A program made the translations under genes and the position numbers. 38,098 nucleotides of DNA from an uncultured Fidelibacterota bacterium. GTDB taxonomy: Bacteria > Fidelibacterota > Marinisomatia > Marinisomatales > UBA1611. Position 1 is the stretch's first letter. Every line of letters starts with the position of its first letter. Below are positions 15,971 to 25,248 of the stretch, piece after piece. The stretch spans positions 1 through 38,098 of the forward strand of contig CACEUX010000015.1 of assembly GCA_902562835.1 (NCBI GenBank). Reading direction: 5' to 3'. A model generated the notes under the pieces. The model was given only the letters and a program-made list of their open reading frames with translations, ran no database searches and had not been told where the DNA came from.

Positions 15971-17176
15971 ATGTCTACTTCAACTAACTTAATTACGATG
16001 AATATTATTTTAAAATTCACTCTTCTGGTAATTATAGTTATGCAACCTCTGAATGCTTGTAGGCTTTGGGCAGTTTGTGCGAGATCGGATCTAACATTTT
16101 CGGAGGTTTCAGAAGCTCAATATGCAGAAATAGAACTTCAGCTCAATTCATTTTATTTTCAGTCAGAGTACATGTTAGATGGTTGGGCCTTATTGCGATA
16201 TAATGAGAGTGAACAGGATTCAGTTACACCCATATATCGTTCTGAATCACCTGCGACTAATGATTCAGCACTCTACTGGAATGCTGTTGATGCACTCCTA
16301 GGGTCCGATTCTGGTAAGATCGGTATAGGTCATTTAAGGATAGCAACATCTGGATCTAATTCAGTTCCCAATCCACATCCTTGGATGTTCTATCATAATG
16401 ACATATCCTATTCATTTATCCATAATGGTACAGTGAATAAAGAAATATTGTACGACCTTATAACAGAAAGTGGTACGGATCTAACATGGTTGGAGTTGTA
16501 TCCTCCTCAAACCTTTGGTGGAGGGGATTGGCAAAGTTCAGGATGGACAAATGTGGTCGACTCAGAGTTGATACTGCTATATATAATGAAAGAAGTACAA
16601 TATCATGAAGACATAGTCATTGGATTTCAAACTGCAGTGATCAATATGATCAATGAGGGTACAAGTGCTTCTCAACTAAATCTCATTTTTTCAGATGGTG
16701 GTTCTTTATTTATTTTTGGAGGTAGCCATGGACTCTACACCACCGAATCGTCTGATTACTATTCCATTATGACCCAACCACCTAATAATGATGGTAATGA
16801 ATGGATAGGTATAGCCAATGAAGAAATGATTGTTATCAATAGCAGCGGAATTGTAAGATATCCTGATTTTGTCACCAATGATATGGAAGATGGTCATGAT
16901 ATATATCCATTATCATTCACTATGTCTCCTGCTTACCCAAATCCATTTAATGCGTCTGTATACTTTGTCTTAGATGGCCAGACATCAGAACATGTCAATA
17001 TATCAATTTATTCGATAATAGGAAAACAAGTAGATCAATTCTTAATTCCTAGACTTAATGGCCAGCAAAGTAAAATTGGATGGTCTCCCTCCTTGAATGT
17101 GCCTTCAGGAACTTATTTCATCCAAGCTAGTACAAACTATTTTAATGAAACACAGAAGATTCTATTTATAAAATAG
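15971..17176 (+). CDS. Exported class II glutamine amidotransferase-like protein with sorting domain
   Basis: This encodes 401 residues from ATG 15971; ATG 15998 also fits and gives a cleaner signal peptide. The hydrophobic leader ends QPLNA directly before CRLWAV. The Cys (residue 30) matches the N-terminal nucleophile of class II glutaminases (usually MCRL). Other family marks follow: GHLRIATSG (120-128, with the substrate Arg123), HPW, HNG (151-153, oxyanion-hole Asn), a SELILLYIMKEV helix and LNLIFSDGGSLFIF. Family members hydrolyse glutamine or related amides and are normally cytoplasmic. Here residues about 319-401 form a type IX-style domain (AYPNPFNASVYF, ending KILFIK), so the enzyme is probably secreted. 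LNAC could also be a lipobox, which would block the nucleophile. The substrate is unknown: an amide or isopeptide hydrolase at the surface is my inference. Confidence 0.82.
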   Translation: MSTSTNLITMNIILKFTLLVIIVMQPLNACRLWAVCARSDLTFSEVSEAQYAEIELQLNSFYFQSEYMLDGWALLRYNESEQDSVTPIYRSESPATNDSALYWNAVDALLGSDSGKIGIGHLRIATSGSNSVPNPHPWMFYHNDISYSFIHNGTVNKEILYDLITESGTDLTWLELYPPQTFGGGDWQSSGWTNVVDSELILLYIMKEVQYHEDIVIGFQTAVINMINEGTSASQLNLIFSDGGSLFIFGGSHGLYTTESSDYYSIMTQPPNNDGNEWIGIANEEMIVINSSGIVRYPDFVTNDMEDGHDIYPLSFTMSPAYPNPFNASVYFVLDGQTSEHVNISIYSIIGKQVDQFLIPRLNGQQSKIGWSPSLNVPSGTYFIQASTNYFNETQKILFIK

Positions 17177-17252
17177 GAAACTGTCATTAAATTCGCCGGC
17201 TTTATTCAATACAAAAAAGTATTATAAACCATATCGAATCGGGAGTCATTCA

Positions 17253-18206
17253 TTGGCTAAGACCAAAGCAACAAAAAAACAAGATCAACAAGCTGTTGAG
17301 ACTGAAGCTAAGACTGCAACAGACACAAAACAATCAGAAGCACAAGATACCAAAAAGAAAAAAGGTAAACCTAGTAAGGTTTCTAGTGGAAGTATTAGTA
17401 TGTACCTCGCTGAAATCGGAAGATTCAATCCTCTACCGCCAGAGCGTGAGGTTGAACTAGCAATTAGAATTCAGGATGGTGATGAAAGAGCAATGAAGGA
17501 ACTCGTGGAAGCGAACCTTCGTTTCGTAGTTTCGGTTGCTAAAAAATATCAGGGTAATGGTTTGTCTCTTGCTGATATAATCAATGAAGGAAATATGGGT
17601 CTTATCAAAGCTGCAAAACGTTTTGACCATACTCGTGGTTTCAAATTTATCTCATATGCTGTATGGTGGATACGCCAGTCCATCTTGCAGGCACTAGCAG
17701 AACAGTCTAGGCTTATCCGTCTACCACTTAATAGAGTAGGAACTATCACAAAGATCACTAGGGCGGCAGAAAAGCTTGAAGCGGAAGTAGAGCGACAGCC
17801 TAAGGGTGATGAAATAGGTGCCCAACTTGAAATGAGTGGAGATGAGGTACTCATGGCCATGCAATATTCACGACGCCATAGTTCCTTAAATTCACCTTTC
17901 CAAGAAGGCGAAAATAGTAGTTTATTAGATATTATTGAGGATGCAGAGGCTGAAGAGCCAGAAGCAAAGATCATGATGGAGTCAATGAGTGAAGAGGTCA
18001 CCGGGGCTCTGGAAACTTTATCTGAGCGTGAACGAATAGTTCTTGAGATGTATTTTGGTATTAACCGAGATAGTGCAATGACCCTAAATGAGATAGGCGA
18101 AGAATTTGATCTTACAAGAGAGCGCGTAAGGCAGATAAAGGAGAAAGCGATCCAGCGACTTCGACACCGCTCGAGAAGTAAGAATCTTCGTAGATATCTA
18201 GGTTAA
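17253..18206 (+). CDS. rpoD: Primary RNA polymerase sigma factor, RpoD/SigA family
   Basis: This encodes 317 residues from TTG 17253, with GGGAG at 17241-17245 giving 7-nt spacing. The first 45 residues are a Lys/Gln-rich, probably disordered tail. Region 1.2 starts at SISMYLAEIGRFNPLPPERE (47-66). Region 2 follows (LVEANLRFVVSVAKKY; NEGNMGLIKAAKRFD; FKFISYAVWWIRQSI at 131-145). Region 3 begins near RLIRLPLNRV, and region 4 ends with the -35-binding helix-turn-helix (TLNEIGEEFDLTRERVRQIKEKAIQRLR, 277-304). It lacks region 1.1 and the large non-conserved insert, as do the short housekeeping sigma factors of Bacteroidota and Chlorobi. It directs transcription of vegetative genes. It is separated from both neighbours and ends at its own terminator. 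A closely related group 2 sigma factor cannot be excluded without the genome. Confidence 0.93.
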   Translation: MAKTKATKKQDQQAVETEAKTATDTKQSEAQDTKKKKGKPSKVSSGSISMYLAEIGRFNPLPPEREVELAIRIQDGDERAMKELVEANLRFVVSVAKKYQGNGLSLADIINEGNMGLIKAAKRFDHTRGFKFISYAVWWIRQSILQALAEQSRLIRLPLNRVGTITKITRAAEKLEAEVERQPKGDEIGAQLEMSGDEVLMAMQYSRRHSSLNSPFQEGENSSLLDIIEDAEAEEPEAKIMMESMSEEVTGALETLSERERIVLEMYFGINRDSAMTLNEIGEEFDLTRERVRQIKEKAIQRLRHRSRSKNLRRYLG

Positions 18207-18225
18207 TAATTTCTGATTTAAATTG

Positions 18226-18249
18226 AAGGGGCTTTTTGAGCCCCTTTTT
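18226..18249 (+). terminator. Rho-independent terminator after the sigma factor gene
   Basis: An 8-bp stem AAGGGGCT/AGCCCCTT (18226-18233 and 18239-18246) with a TTTTG loop runs straight into a T tract (18245-18249). It starts 20 nt after the sigma factor stop and separates that gene from the hydrolase block. Confidence 0.9.
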
Positions 18250-18310
18250 ATTAAAATTATTTTAGGTCTTCTTTTTAGACCAATTGTATAGATCTTGTTA
18301 TATCACTTTA

Positions 18311-19939
18311 ATGAAAATTAAACCGATACTATTTTATTTAATCCTTTTAGGCATATGCATATCTATGCCAAATATTCCTGACCATAGAATAACATATGAT
18401 GTTGAGGGTCATGTACTAAAAATGCCCTATTATAGGAATACACCCCTAGGTGAGGTATCTAGTACTACAAAACGAGCTATAATATCAATCCATGGTGATG
18501 GAAGGAATGCAGAAGAACACTTTAGTCTATTAAATGAACTTGCAACAAATTTAGGTCAAATTGACTCAACTATCATTATTGCACCCTTATACTGTCTCCA
18601 AGAAGATATTAATAATTATGATCTGGACTCTACAGTATTATTCTGGCCAAGTAGTGATTGGAATGCGGGTGACCTTTCTAGAAGTACAGGCTCTAACCCT
18701 AGGCCAGCGCAGATAAGTGCCTTCTCTGTTATTGATACAATATTCCATCGATTAGTTGAGAATAACTCAGAGCTAGAAAATATTATCTTCACTGGGCATT
18801 CCGCTGGATCTCAAATGGTGGTCCGTTATGGTGCTGGCGGACGCGCTCATAATAATATTATTCAAGAGTATGACGTTGATTTCTTATATGTACCAACAAA
18901 CACACCATCTTTTCTATATATGGATAGTTTAAGGGTTGCAGACGAAGATGAGACACCATTTGAATTTGTATTTCCAACCAGTTGTGGATCCTCTAACTAT
19001 TATAAGTACGGTCTTGATAATTTAAATGAATACATGGAAGAGACAGGTAGGATCGAAATAAGGAATAATTTTTTCAATCGCAAAACCATATACCTTATTG
19101 GAGAGTATGACGTTGGAGGACAATCTAATAACTGTGCCAGGTACGTACAGGGCGAGCATAGACTATCCAGGTCGTATATATTTTATGCTTATTTGGGTTC
19201 CTATTATGGTGACTCGGTTTATCAAAATCACTATTTATCTGAAATACCTAATGCATACCATGATTTTGAGGATATGGTCTATTCAGATTGTGGTATTCCA
19301 GTTTATTTTGGATTGAATTTGGATGATTGTGAATATATTGACCCAAATGTCTTCAATAATTTCCCACCTATTGCTGATGCGGGAGATGATCAGATAGTTG
19401 AATTTGGAACAACAGTTATTCTTGATGGCAGTAATAGCAATGACCCAGATGGTTCTATTGATTCTTTTTTGTGGTCACAGATTATGGGTCTACCTGTCAC
19501 CATAGATTCAGTTACGCAGGCTATAACCTCTTTTGTTTCGCCAAATGAAGAAACTACTCTTAGGTTTACCCTTGCAGTAGTAGATGCAATTGGTGCAATC
19601 TCTATTGATACCGTTGAAATAGATATCGGTTCCCTATCAACTTTTAATAATAATCAGCAAATTTTAACGCCTCGCATAACAGCATATCCAAATCCATTCA
19701 ACGGTAGTTCGAATATAACCGTTAATAGATATGCAGATGTTCAAGTCCCTATTAAGATATATGATATAATTGGCAGGGAAGTTGCATCCTTCGAGCCAAC
19801 TAAATACGATTCACCAAAATATATTTTTCAATGGAATGGTTCAGGGAAAGATGGTACCCAAGCAACTTCGGGGTTATATTTCATTGTCTATAAAACACAG
19901 AATAGTTCTCTAGTAAAGAAGATTACTTATCTGAGGTAA
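18311..19939 (+). CDS. Secreted alpha/beta hydrolase with PKD-like domain and sorting domain
   Basis: This encodes 542 residues from ATG 18311. A signal peptide (MKIKPILFYLILLGICIS) is followed by the hydrolase domain (about 30-335). Visible marks are IISIHGDG (57-64), the nucleophile elbow GHSAGS with Ser164, the acid loop LIGEYDVGG with Asp267, and a likely His317 in AYHDFED. A PKD/REJ-like domain spans 351-440 (PPIADAGDDQIVEF, LDGSNSNDPDGSI). A type IX-style C-terminal domain follows from about 455 (ITAYPNPFNGSSNI, ending KKITYLR). It is probably an esterase acting outside the cell; the exact ester is not readable from the sequence. The same acid-loop pattern (GExD) recurs in the hydrolase at 26675-27550, so the two are probably related. 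No clear ribosome binding site. The block leads toward SusC/SusD, suggesting an early step in substrate use. Confidence 0.84.
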   Translation: MKIKPILFYLILLGICISMPNIPDHRITYDVEGHVLKMPYYRNTPLGEVSSTTKRAIISIHGDGRNAEEHFSLLNELATNLGQIDSTIIIAPLYCLQEDINNYDLDSTVLFWPSSDWNAGDLSRSTGSNPRPAQISAFSVIDTIFHRLVENNSELENIIFTGHSAGSQMVVRYGAGGRAHNNIIQEYDVDFLYVPTNTPSFLYMDSLRVADEDETPFEFVFPTSCGSSNYYKYGLDNLNEYMEETGRIEIRNNFFNRKTIYLIGEYDVGGQSNNCARYVQGEHRLSRSYIFYAYLGSYYGDSVYQNHYLSEIPNAYHDFEDMVYSDCGIPVYFGLNLDDCEYIDPNVFNNFPPIADAGDDQIVEFGTTVILDGSNSNDPDGSIDSFLWSQIMGLPVTIDSVTQAITSFVSPNEETTLRFTLAVVDAIGAISIDTVEIDIGSLSTFNNNQQILTPRITAYPNPFNGSSNITVNRYADVQVPIKIYDIIGREVASFEPTKYDSPKYIFQWNGSGKDGTQATSGLYFIVYKTQNSSLVKKITYLR

Positions 19940-19983
19940 ATTTTATAAATTAAATTTTAATTATTTTTTAAAGGAGCTTATCA

Positions 19984-21783
19984 ATGAAACAACATTTGAA
20001 TAATATTAAAATCAACATCTTAAAACGATCATTTATTTTATGCACCATTTCTGCAGCGATTGCCGGAGATCCAATTATTAATATTTGGTATATTGGCATT
20101 CGTGAGAATCCGATATATAATCATTATATCGAGATCTATAACCCAACTGAAGAGATAATAGATCTAAGCGAATATGCATTTATCAAAGGCCATGCCCAAA
20201 CTGGTGCCATTGGATATGGTTGGGGAAGTGAGTTATCTAACTCAGGTGTATCATTCTATCGTCTATCCGGCTCTCTTTTTCCAGGGTCAAGCATGGGTTT
20301 CACTAGGGATGCCAGCCATGAAAGTCTGCAAAATGCAGCAGATGTCGTTTTTGAAGGAGAGTGTGTATTATCTGTAAGTGGAGATGATGCTGTTGGCCTT
20401 TTTAAAGGTGCAGGAGAAAACGCAGAAGAAGTACTCAATGCCTGTGACAGTATCCCTATAGATGCAATTGGTACTCCCTTTGATGACCCTGGCCAAAGTT
20501 GGCAGGTTTCGGGAGTAACTGGACCTGCTAATTCAACCAATACAGGATTTTATGGTGTTACACGTTTTGCAGTTCTTATGAGAAAACCTGATATTGGTGT
20601 TGGAAATGCAGGTGACTGGGATGCATCACGTGGTTGTATCGTGGATTCTTGTTCGAACGATACTATTACCACCTCCTACGAAGCAAGTGAATGGGAGGTA
20701 TTACCTTGTTACTTTTATGATGGTTGCGACCCTACAAATGATGTTACCACCAATGGAGCGGGAGCTGAGCCTGATTGCCCTGACGCTTCACTTGACATAG
20801 ACTCGATGGGTACATATTACTATGATCCAGGAACACCTGCAGTAGACTCTACTCAAGTCCAGATCATTCATAATTCACCCTACCCCACTGTAGATGTATA
20901 CTTAGATGGTGAGATTGCACTGGAAAGTTTATCATATCGTGCGAGTACTGAAATGGTAACTATTCCATTAAATACAGAGGTTGGAATAGCTCCAGCAGGT
21001 GGTGATGTTATTGCGACATTCCCATTTGAGCTTGAACTTGATGTTACATATGTAGTGGTTGCTTCGGGTATTGTGGGCGATGAGACCCATCCGTTCGACC
21101 TATTGACATCTGGTCTAGAATTAGAAGCAGAGGATGAAGGTAGCTTCGCCCTGAAAGTAATGCACGGAGTCACTGACGCTCCTGCTGTTGATATATATGC
21201 TGATGGTAATATTCTTGTTGAAAATCTTGCCTACGGAGATTTTCAGGGTTACTTACAGGTACCAGTAGGTGACTACACTTTGGATATTACGGCACATGGC
21301 TCCTCTGAATCAGTTGCTTCATTCAGCGCTCCATTAGAGACCTATGGAGGATATAGTGGAGTAGTATATGCATCAGGGTTTTTAAATCCAGCAGAAAATG
21401 ATTCTGCATTTACGCTAATTTTGACCACGCCAAGTGGTTATGTTGTTGAATTACCTCTATCAGAATCAGCGCTATCAATTGATCCTTCAAGAGATGTAAT
21501 ACCCACCTCGATCAGTATAGTTGGAAACTTTCCAAACCCATTTAATCCAAGTACAAAGATAGTATTTGAGTTACCTAAAGTATCCGAAATAACAATGAGT
21601 ATTTTCACACTGTCCGGTAAATTGGAAAAAAAGATCAACTTAGGGATGCTTAAAAATGGAGCACATACTGCAATTTGGGATGGAACCTCGGATAAAGGAA
21701 TACATTCATCTAGTGGGGTCTACATTTATAAACTAAGCAGTGGACAACATACGGTTACAGGCAAGATGACATTAATAAAGTAG
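19984..21783 (+). CDS. Secreted lamin-tail and tandem DUF4397 protein with sorting domain
   Basis: This encodes 599 residues from ATG 19984, with a strong AAGGAG site at 19971-19976. The leader is long, with a basic N-region and hydrophobic core ending near AAIAG. A lamin-tail-type domain covers about 30-210 (NHYIEIYNPTEEIIDLSEY, later SWQVSGVTGPANSTNTGFYG). Two DUF4397 repeats follow: 292-388 (VQIIHNSPYPTVDVYLDG) and 389-490 (LKVMHGVTDAPAVDIYADG). Both have the H-N/G-x-P/T-D-A/V-Y pattern of that family. Residues 510-599 are a sorting domain (GNFPNPFNPSTKIVFELP, ending GKMTLIK). These modules are non-catalytic as far as known, so a surface binding or scaffold role is inferred. It lies between the secreted hydrolase and SusC. 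Confidence 0.84.
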   Translation: MKQHLNNIKINILKRSFILCTISAAIAGDPIINIWYIGIRENPIYNHYIEIYNPTEEIIDLSEYAFIKGHAQTGAIGYGWGSELSNSGVSFYRLSGSLFPGSSMGFTRDASHESLQNAADVVFEGECVLSVSGDDAVGLFKGAGENAEEVLNACDSIPIDAIGTPFDDPGQSWQVSGVTGPANSTNTGFYGVTRFAVLMRKPDIGVGNAGDWDASRGCIVDSCSNDTITTSYEASEWEVLPCYFYDGCDPTNDVTTNGAGAEPDCPDASLDIDSMGTYYYDPGTPAVDSTQVQIIHNSPYPTVDVYLDGEIALESLSYRASTEMVTIPLNTEVGIAPAGGDVIATFPFELELDVTYVVVASGIVGDETHPFDLLTSGLELEAEDEGSFALKVMHGVTDAPAVDIYADGNILVENLAYGDFQGYLQVPVGDYTLDITAHGSSESVASFSAPLETYGGYSGVVYASGFLNPAENDSAFTLILTTPSGYVVELPLSESALSIDPSRDVIPTSISIVGNFPNPFNPSTKIVFELPKVSEITMSIFTLSGKLEKKINLGMLKNGAHTAIWDGTSDKGIHSSSGVYIYKLSSGQHTVTGKMTLIK

Positions 21784-21794
21784 TCTAACTGGAA

Positions 21795-21819
21795 AACTTA
21801 TAAACCCAGATAATAAGTT
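21795..21819 (+). promoter_or_regulatory. Inverted repeat overlapping the SusC start codon
   Basis: AACTTAT (21795-21801) and ATAAGTT (21813-21819) form a perfect 7-bp stem with an 11-nt loop. The 3' arm includes the first two bases of the TTG start at 21818. In mRNA this could hide the start and dampen SusC translation. There is no strong Shine-Dalgarno sequence nearby. The stem is AT-rich and may be a chance repeat. Confidence 0.35.
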
Positions 21820-24800
21820 GAAACAAAACTTGCTTGAGAAGGCGATTGCTTTTTCTGTTTTTTTCATTCCCTTTACATTGCTTGCACTAGATGTCGTTCA
21901 AATATCTGGTACAATAAAAGATCCTGCTGGAATGTTTCTTTCCGGTGCGAATGTACAGATCATGGGCACCGGTTTTGGAAGTTCCAGTGATGGAGAGGGC
22001 TATTATTCATTCTCCGTTCCATTAGAAAATATTGCGGGCCAAACTAAACTTATACAGGCAACATATATTGGTTACAAACCCTCTGCCGATACGCTTAGGT
22101 TTGATGGAAAAGAGGTTTTGCTAATGGACTTTATTCTAAGCCGTGATGTTCTGGGACTGGAAACAGTAGTGGTTACTGGAATGGGAGGTATAGAAGAAAA
22201 AAAGAAACTTGGTGTGTTGATCGAATCAGTAAAAACTGAGTCCGTTGAACGATCCGGTGAAACAAATATTATTACAGCACTGAGAGGTAACGTACCAGGT
22301 TTTGAGATAAAGAAAACAAGTGGTGATGCTGGCACTAACGCATATTTTAGAATCAGAGGTGTAGGGACTATATCAAGAAACACTGAACCACTTATTGTCA
22401 TTGATGGTATACCAATCAACTCTAGGACCACAACCGTTGGCAGCGGGGTAGACCTGGAAAGTCCAAGGAATAGGTCAGAAGCATCAAGTCGTACTTCTGA
22501 TATCAATTTAGATGATATTGAGTCTATTGACGTATTAAAGGGTGCAGCGGCATCTGCTATTTATGGATCAAGAGCTGCAAATGGTGTGATTCTCATTACA
22601 ACCAAAAGCGGTAAAACTGGTAAAATGAGTATTACATATAAATCTCAATTTGGGCTATCTGCATTGAATAATGATTATCCTCTTCAAAGTTGGTTCGGGC
22701 AAGGAGATGGCGGGGATTCCATTAAAAACTCTTCAAATTCTTGGGGTAGACCTTTAAATATTTCCTCAGCTCCTTGGTATAATGATAACTATCCACAAGA
22801 TAAGATATATGATAATTTCAATTCTATATCAGATCTAGGTTTTAGCAATGAACAAAACTTCAGCGCATCAGGGGGTACAGATAGAACTAATTTCTATTTA
22901 TCGTTTGGTAGGTCATATGAGAGATCCCATTGGATATCATGGTCACAATATCAAGACCTGGTCGAAACAACCTACGGGCATGATCCCACAAGGGAGATTC
23001 CATCGGATTATATGAGGAATTCTGTTCGTCTTAAGGGCAGTCACTTAATTACACCAAAACTAACCATCTCTACCAGCGTGTCTTTTGTTAAGGTTAAAAC
23101 CAATAATTTATCGAGAGGGCATACTACCGATGGTCTAGGGAGGGGTTTATTGAGCTCGCCACCAGATTATGATCTCACACCCTATCTCAACCCAACGACG
23201 CAATATCATAGCTCTCCAACTAATACGGACCCTGATGTACCGGAGGGTCCTCATTCATGGAATAATCCATATTGGGTTTTGTTCGAAATGAAACATGGAC
23301 AAGATCTAAATCGTACATTTGGTAATGTCAAACTGGATTATAAGCCAAATGTCTGGAGCAATCTAAGCTATAATTTTGGTGCTGATCTTACAAATGACTC
23401 TAGACAGGATATTTTACCAACAGGGACATATAGAGATGGTGGGTCAGGAAGGTCATTCCAATATCAGAATAATCGTACAGAATGGGATTCAAATCTTATT
23501 CTATCTTTGGATGGACAAAAGTTATTCAAACTACCCGGTAAACTGACCCTAGGGCATAACCTAAATAGTCGTAGGTCTAAAACAATGAAGAACCTAGGCG
23601 AAGATCAGAACGTACTTAACTATTATCAAATGGAAAACTACCAGAGCGTTTCAGTGTTTGAATCTATCTCTTTGGTTAAGTCTCAATCATTTTTTGGTCA
23701 ACTAACATACGATTTTGCTGATCAATTCTACCTAACGGCCGCACTAAGACAGGATGGGTCATCTACGTTTGGCCCATCAGACAGAGAACATATTTTTAGG
23801 AAATTCAGTGGTGCTTGGGATTTTACAAAACAATTTTCAATACCCTATCTTGATTATGGGAAAGTGAGATTTGCATGGGGTGAAGCAGGAGAACAGCCTG
23901 GAGTTTATAGTATCTATTCTGGCTATGTTTCAGAAAACATTGGATACTTACAAAATAAAGTAAGCCTTGGTAAGTCTGGTGTGTACCATGATGTACTTGG
24001 TTATGTATCAGACTCCCGCTTAGGAAATGCCGCTATCCGGCCAGAGATCAGATCTGAATACGAATATGGATTAGATATGGAGATCATTGGTGGTCGTTTA
24101 GGGCTAAGTACGACCATGTACAATGCGACCAGCCGAGACGTTATTTTCAATTTGGATGTAGCACCTTCAACAGGTTCAGAGGTTTTTACTGCCAATGGAG
24201 CTACAATTGAGAACAAGGGTATGGAACTCACCCTTTCAGGCATACCGGTTCAAAGAAAAGATTTTACGTGGTCTACTCGCATTCTTTTTTCAAAAAATGA
24301 TAATATGTTACTTGAAATGGCGGGTGTCTCAGCAAATGATGCTAAGAGTTTAGATCCATATTCTTTAGAACTACCTGTGGATCAACTCTCAAAATTCACT
24401 TTCACAGCACCAGGGAGAACGCTTGGTGAGTTCAAGGGTTACAGTTGGGCGCGCTTTGGACATGGTATCACCGCTACAGATAAGGATAGCGAAGGCAATA
24501 CTGTATATGTAAACATAGATTCTCTATATGCAGGGCAGTGGAAAAAGAATGATGTCTATGTCGGGATAGATGGAACTCCTGTTCTAAATTGGAAATTTTC
24601 CGATGGTTCTTCAAGAGACTATTTGTGGTCAGGTTACAGCCCAAATCCGGATTGGACTGGTAGCATCTACAACCAAATTAAACTATCTAAGAACCTATCT
24701 TTTTCATCATTACTAGACATAAGCTATGGTGGGCATATAGTCAACTATACTAAAAATAAACTTATGGAACTTGGTACACATAAGCTCACGGAAGAAAGAT

Positions 24801-25243
24801 ATCACCATATGTTTGACAGCACAGGGTGGTATGGCTATTTAGACGGACAAACTTCAGAATGGGGCAGAGGGACTTTTGGAAATTTATTAAATAATGGTAG
24901 CGAGGCCATAGGACCAGGAGAAGATACAGGAATAAAGTATGATGAGGAATTTTATTCAAGCTACATGAGTACATCTCAGGATATCATCAATAATATTGAA
25001 GACGCTAGCTACATCAAGCTTAGAGAGGTATCACTTTCCTATATAATTGACCACCAAAAGATCAAAGACAAAGGTTTTGAAAATATAACAGCTAGGCTCA
25101 GCTTCAGGGATCTTGTCACTTGGTCAAAATATACTGGCTGGGACCCTGAGACGAATATGATGCAGAATAGGATATCTGGAGAAGATTATTTCAACCAACC
25201 TCAAACATGGGGTGCAACCTTCAGTTTGTACCTTAATTGGTAG
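21818..25243 (+). CDS. SusC/RagA-family TonB-linked outer-membrane protein
   Basis: This encodes 1141 residues; TTG 21818 is the only start before the signal sequence apart from TTG 21830. The leader is AIAFSVFFIPFTLLAL. Residues 27-110 form a carboxypeptidase-regulatory-like domain (VVQISGTIKDPAGMFLSGAN). The linker LETVVVTGMG leads into the SusC plug at about 130-270, with the family marks ALRGNVPGFEI, FRIRGVGTIS, PLIVIDGIPI and IESIDVLKGAAASAIYGSRAANGVILITTKSG. The barrel runs to the end (TWGATFSLYLNW). SusC proteins import oligosaccharides, peptides or other large solutes through a lid formed by SusD. Its SusD partner starts 5 nt downstream. Downstream genes encode a hydrolase and a carboxylate symporter rather than glycosidases, so the substrate may not be a glycan. 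Confidence 0.93.
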   Translation: MKQNLLEKAIAFSVFFIPFTLLALDVVQISGTIKDPAGMFLSGANVQIMGTGFGSSSDGEGYYSFSVPLENIAGQTKLIQATYIGYKPSADTLRFDGKEVLLMDFILSRDVLGLETVVVTGMGGIEEKKKLGVLIESVKTESVERSGETNIITALRGNVPGFEIKKTSGDAGTNAYFRIRGVGTISRNTEPLIVIDGIPINSRTTTVGSGVDLESPRNRSEASSRTSDINLDDIESIDVLKGAAASAIYGSRAANGVILITTKSGKTGKMSITYKSQFGLSALNNDYPLQSWFGQGDGGDSIKNSSNSWGRPLNISSAPWYNDNYPQDKIYDNFNSISDLGFSNEQNFSASGGTDRTNFYLSFGRSYERSHWISWSQYQDLVETTYGHDPTREIPSDYMRNSVRLKGSHLITPKLTISTSVSFVKVKTNNLSRGHTTDGLGRGLLSSPPDYDLTPYLNPTTQYHSSPTNTDPDVPEGPHSWNNPYWVLFEMKHGQDLNRTFGNVKLDYKPNVWSNLSYNFGADLTNDSRQDILPTGTYRDGGSGRSFQYQNNRTEWDSNLILSLDGQKLFKLPGKLTLGHNLNSRRSKTMKNLGEDQNVLNYYQMENYQSVSVFESISLVKSQSFFGQLTYDFADQFYLTAALRQDGSSTFGPSDREHIFRKFSGAWDFTKQFSIPYLDYGKVRFAWGEAGEQPGVYSIYSGYVSENIGYLQNKVSLGKSGVYHDVLGYVSDSRLGNAAIRPEIRSEYEYGLDMEIIGGRLGLSTTMYNATSRDVIFNLDVAPSTGSEVFTANGATIENKGMELTLSGIPVQRKDFTWSTRILFSKNDNMLLEMAGVSANDAKSLDPYSLELPVDQLSKFTFTAPGRTLGEFKGYSWARFGHGITATDKDSEGNTVYVNIDSLYAGQWKKNDVYVGIDGTPVLNWKFSDGSSRDYLWSGYSPNPDWTGSIYNQIKLSKNLSFSSLLDISYGGHIVNYTKNKLMELGTHKLTEERYHHMFDSTGWYGYLDGQTSEWGRGTFGNLLNNGSEAIGPGEDTGIKYDEEFYSSYMSTSQDIINNIEDASYIKLREVSLSYIIDHQKIKDKGFENITARLSFRDLVTWSKYTGWDPETNMMQNRISGEDYFNQPQTWGATFSLYLNW

Positions 25244-25248
25244 GCTAT

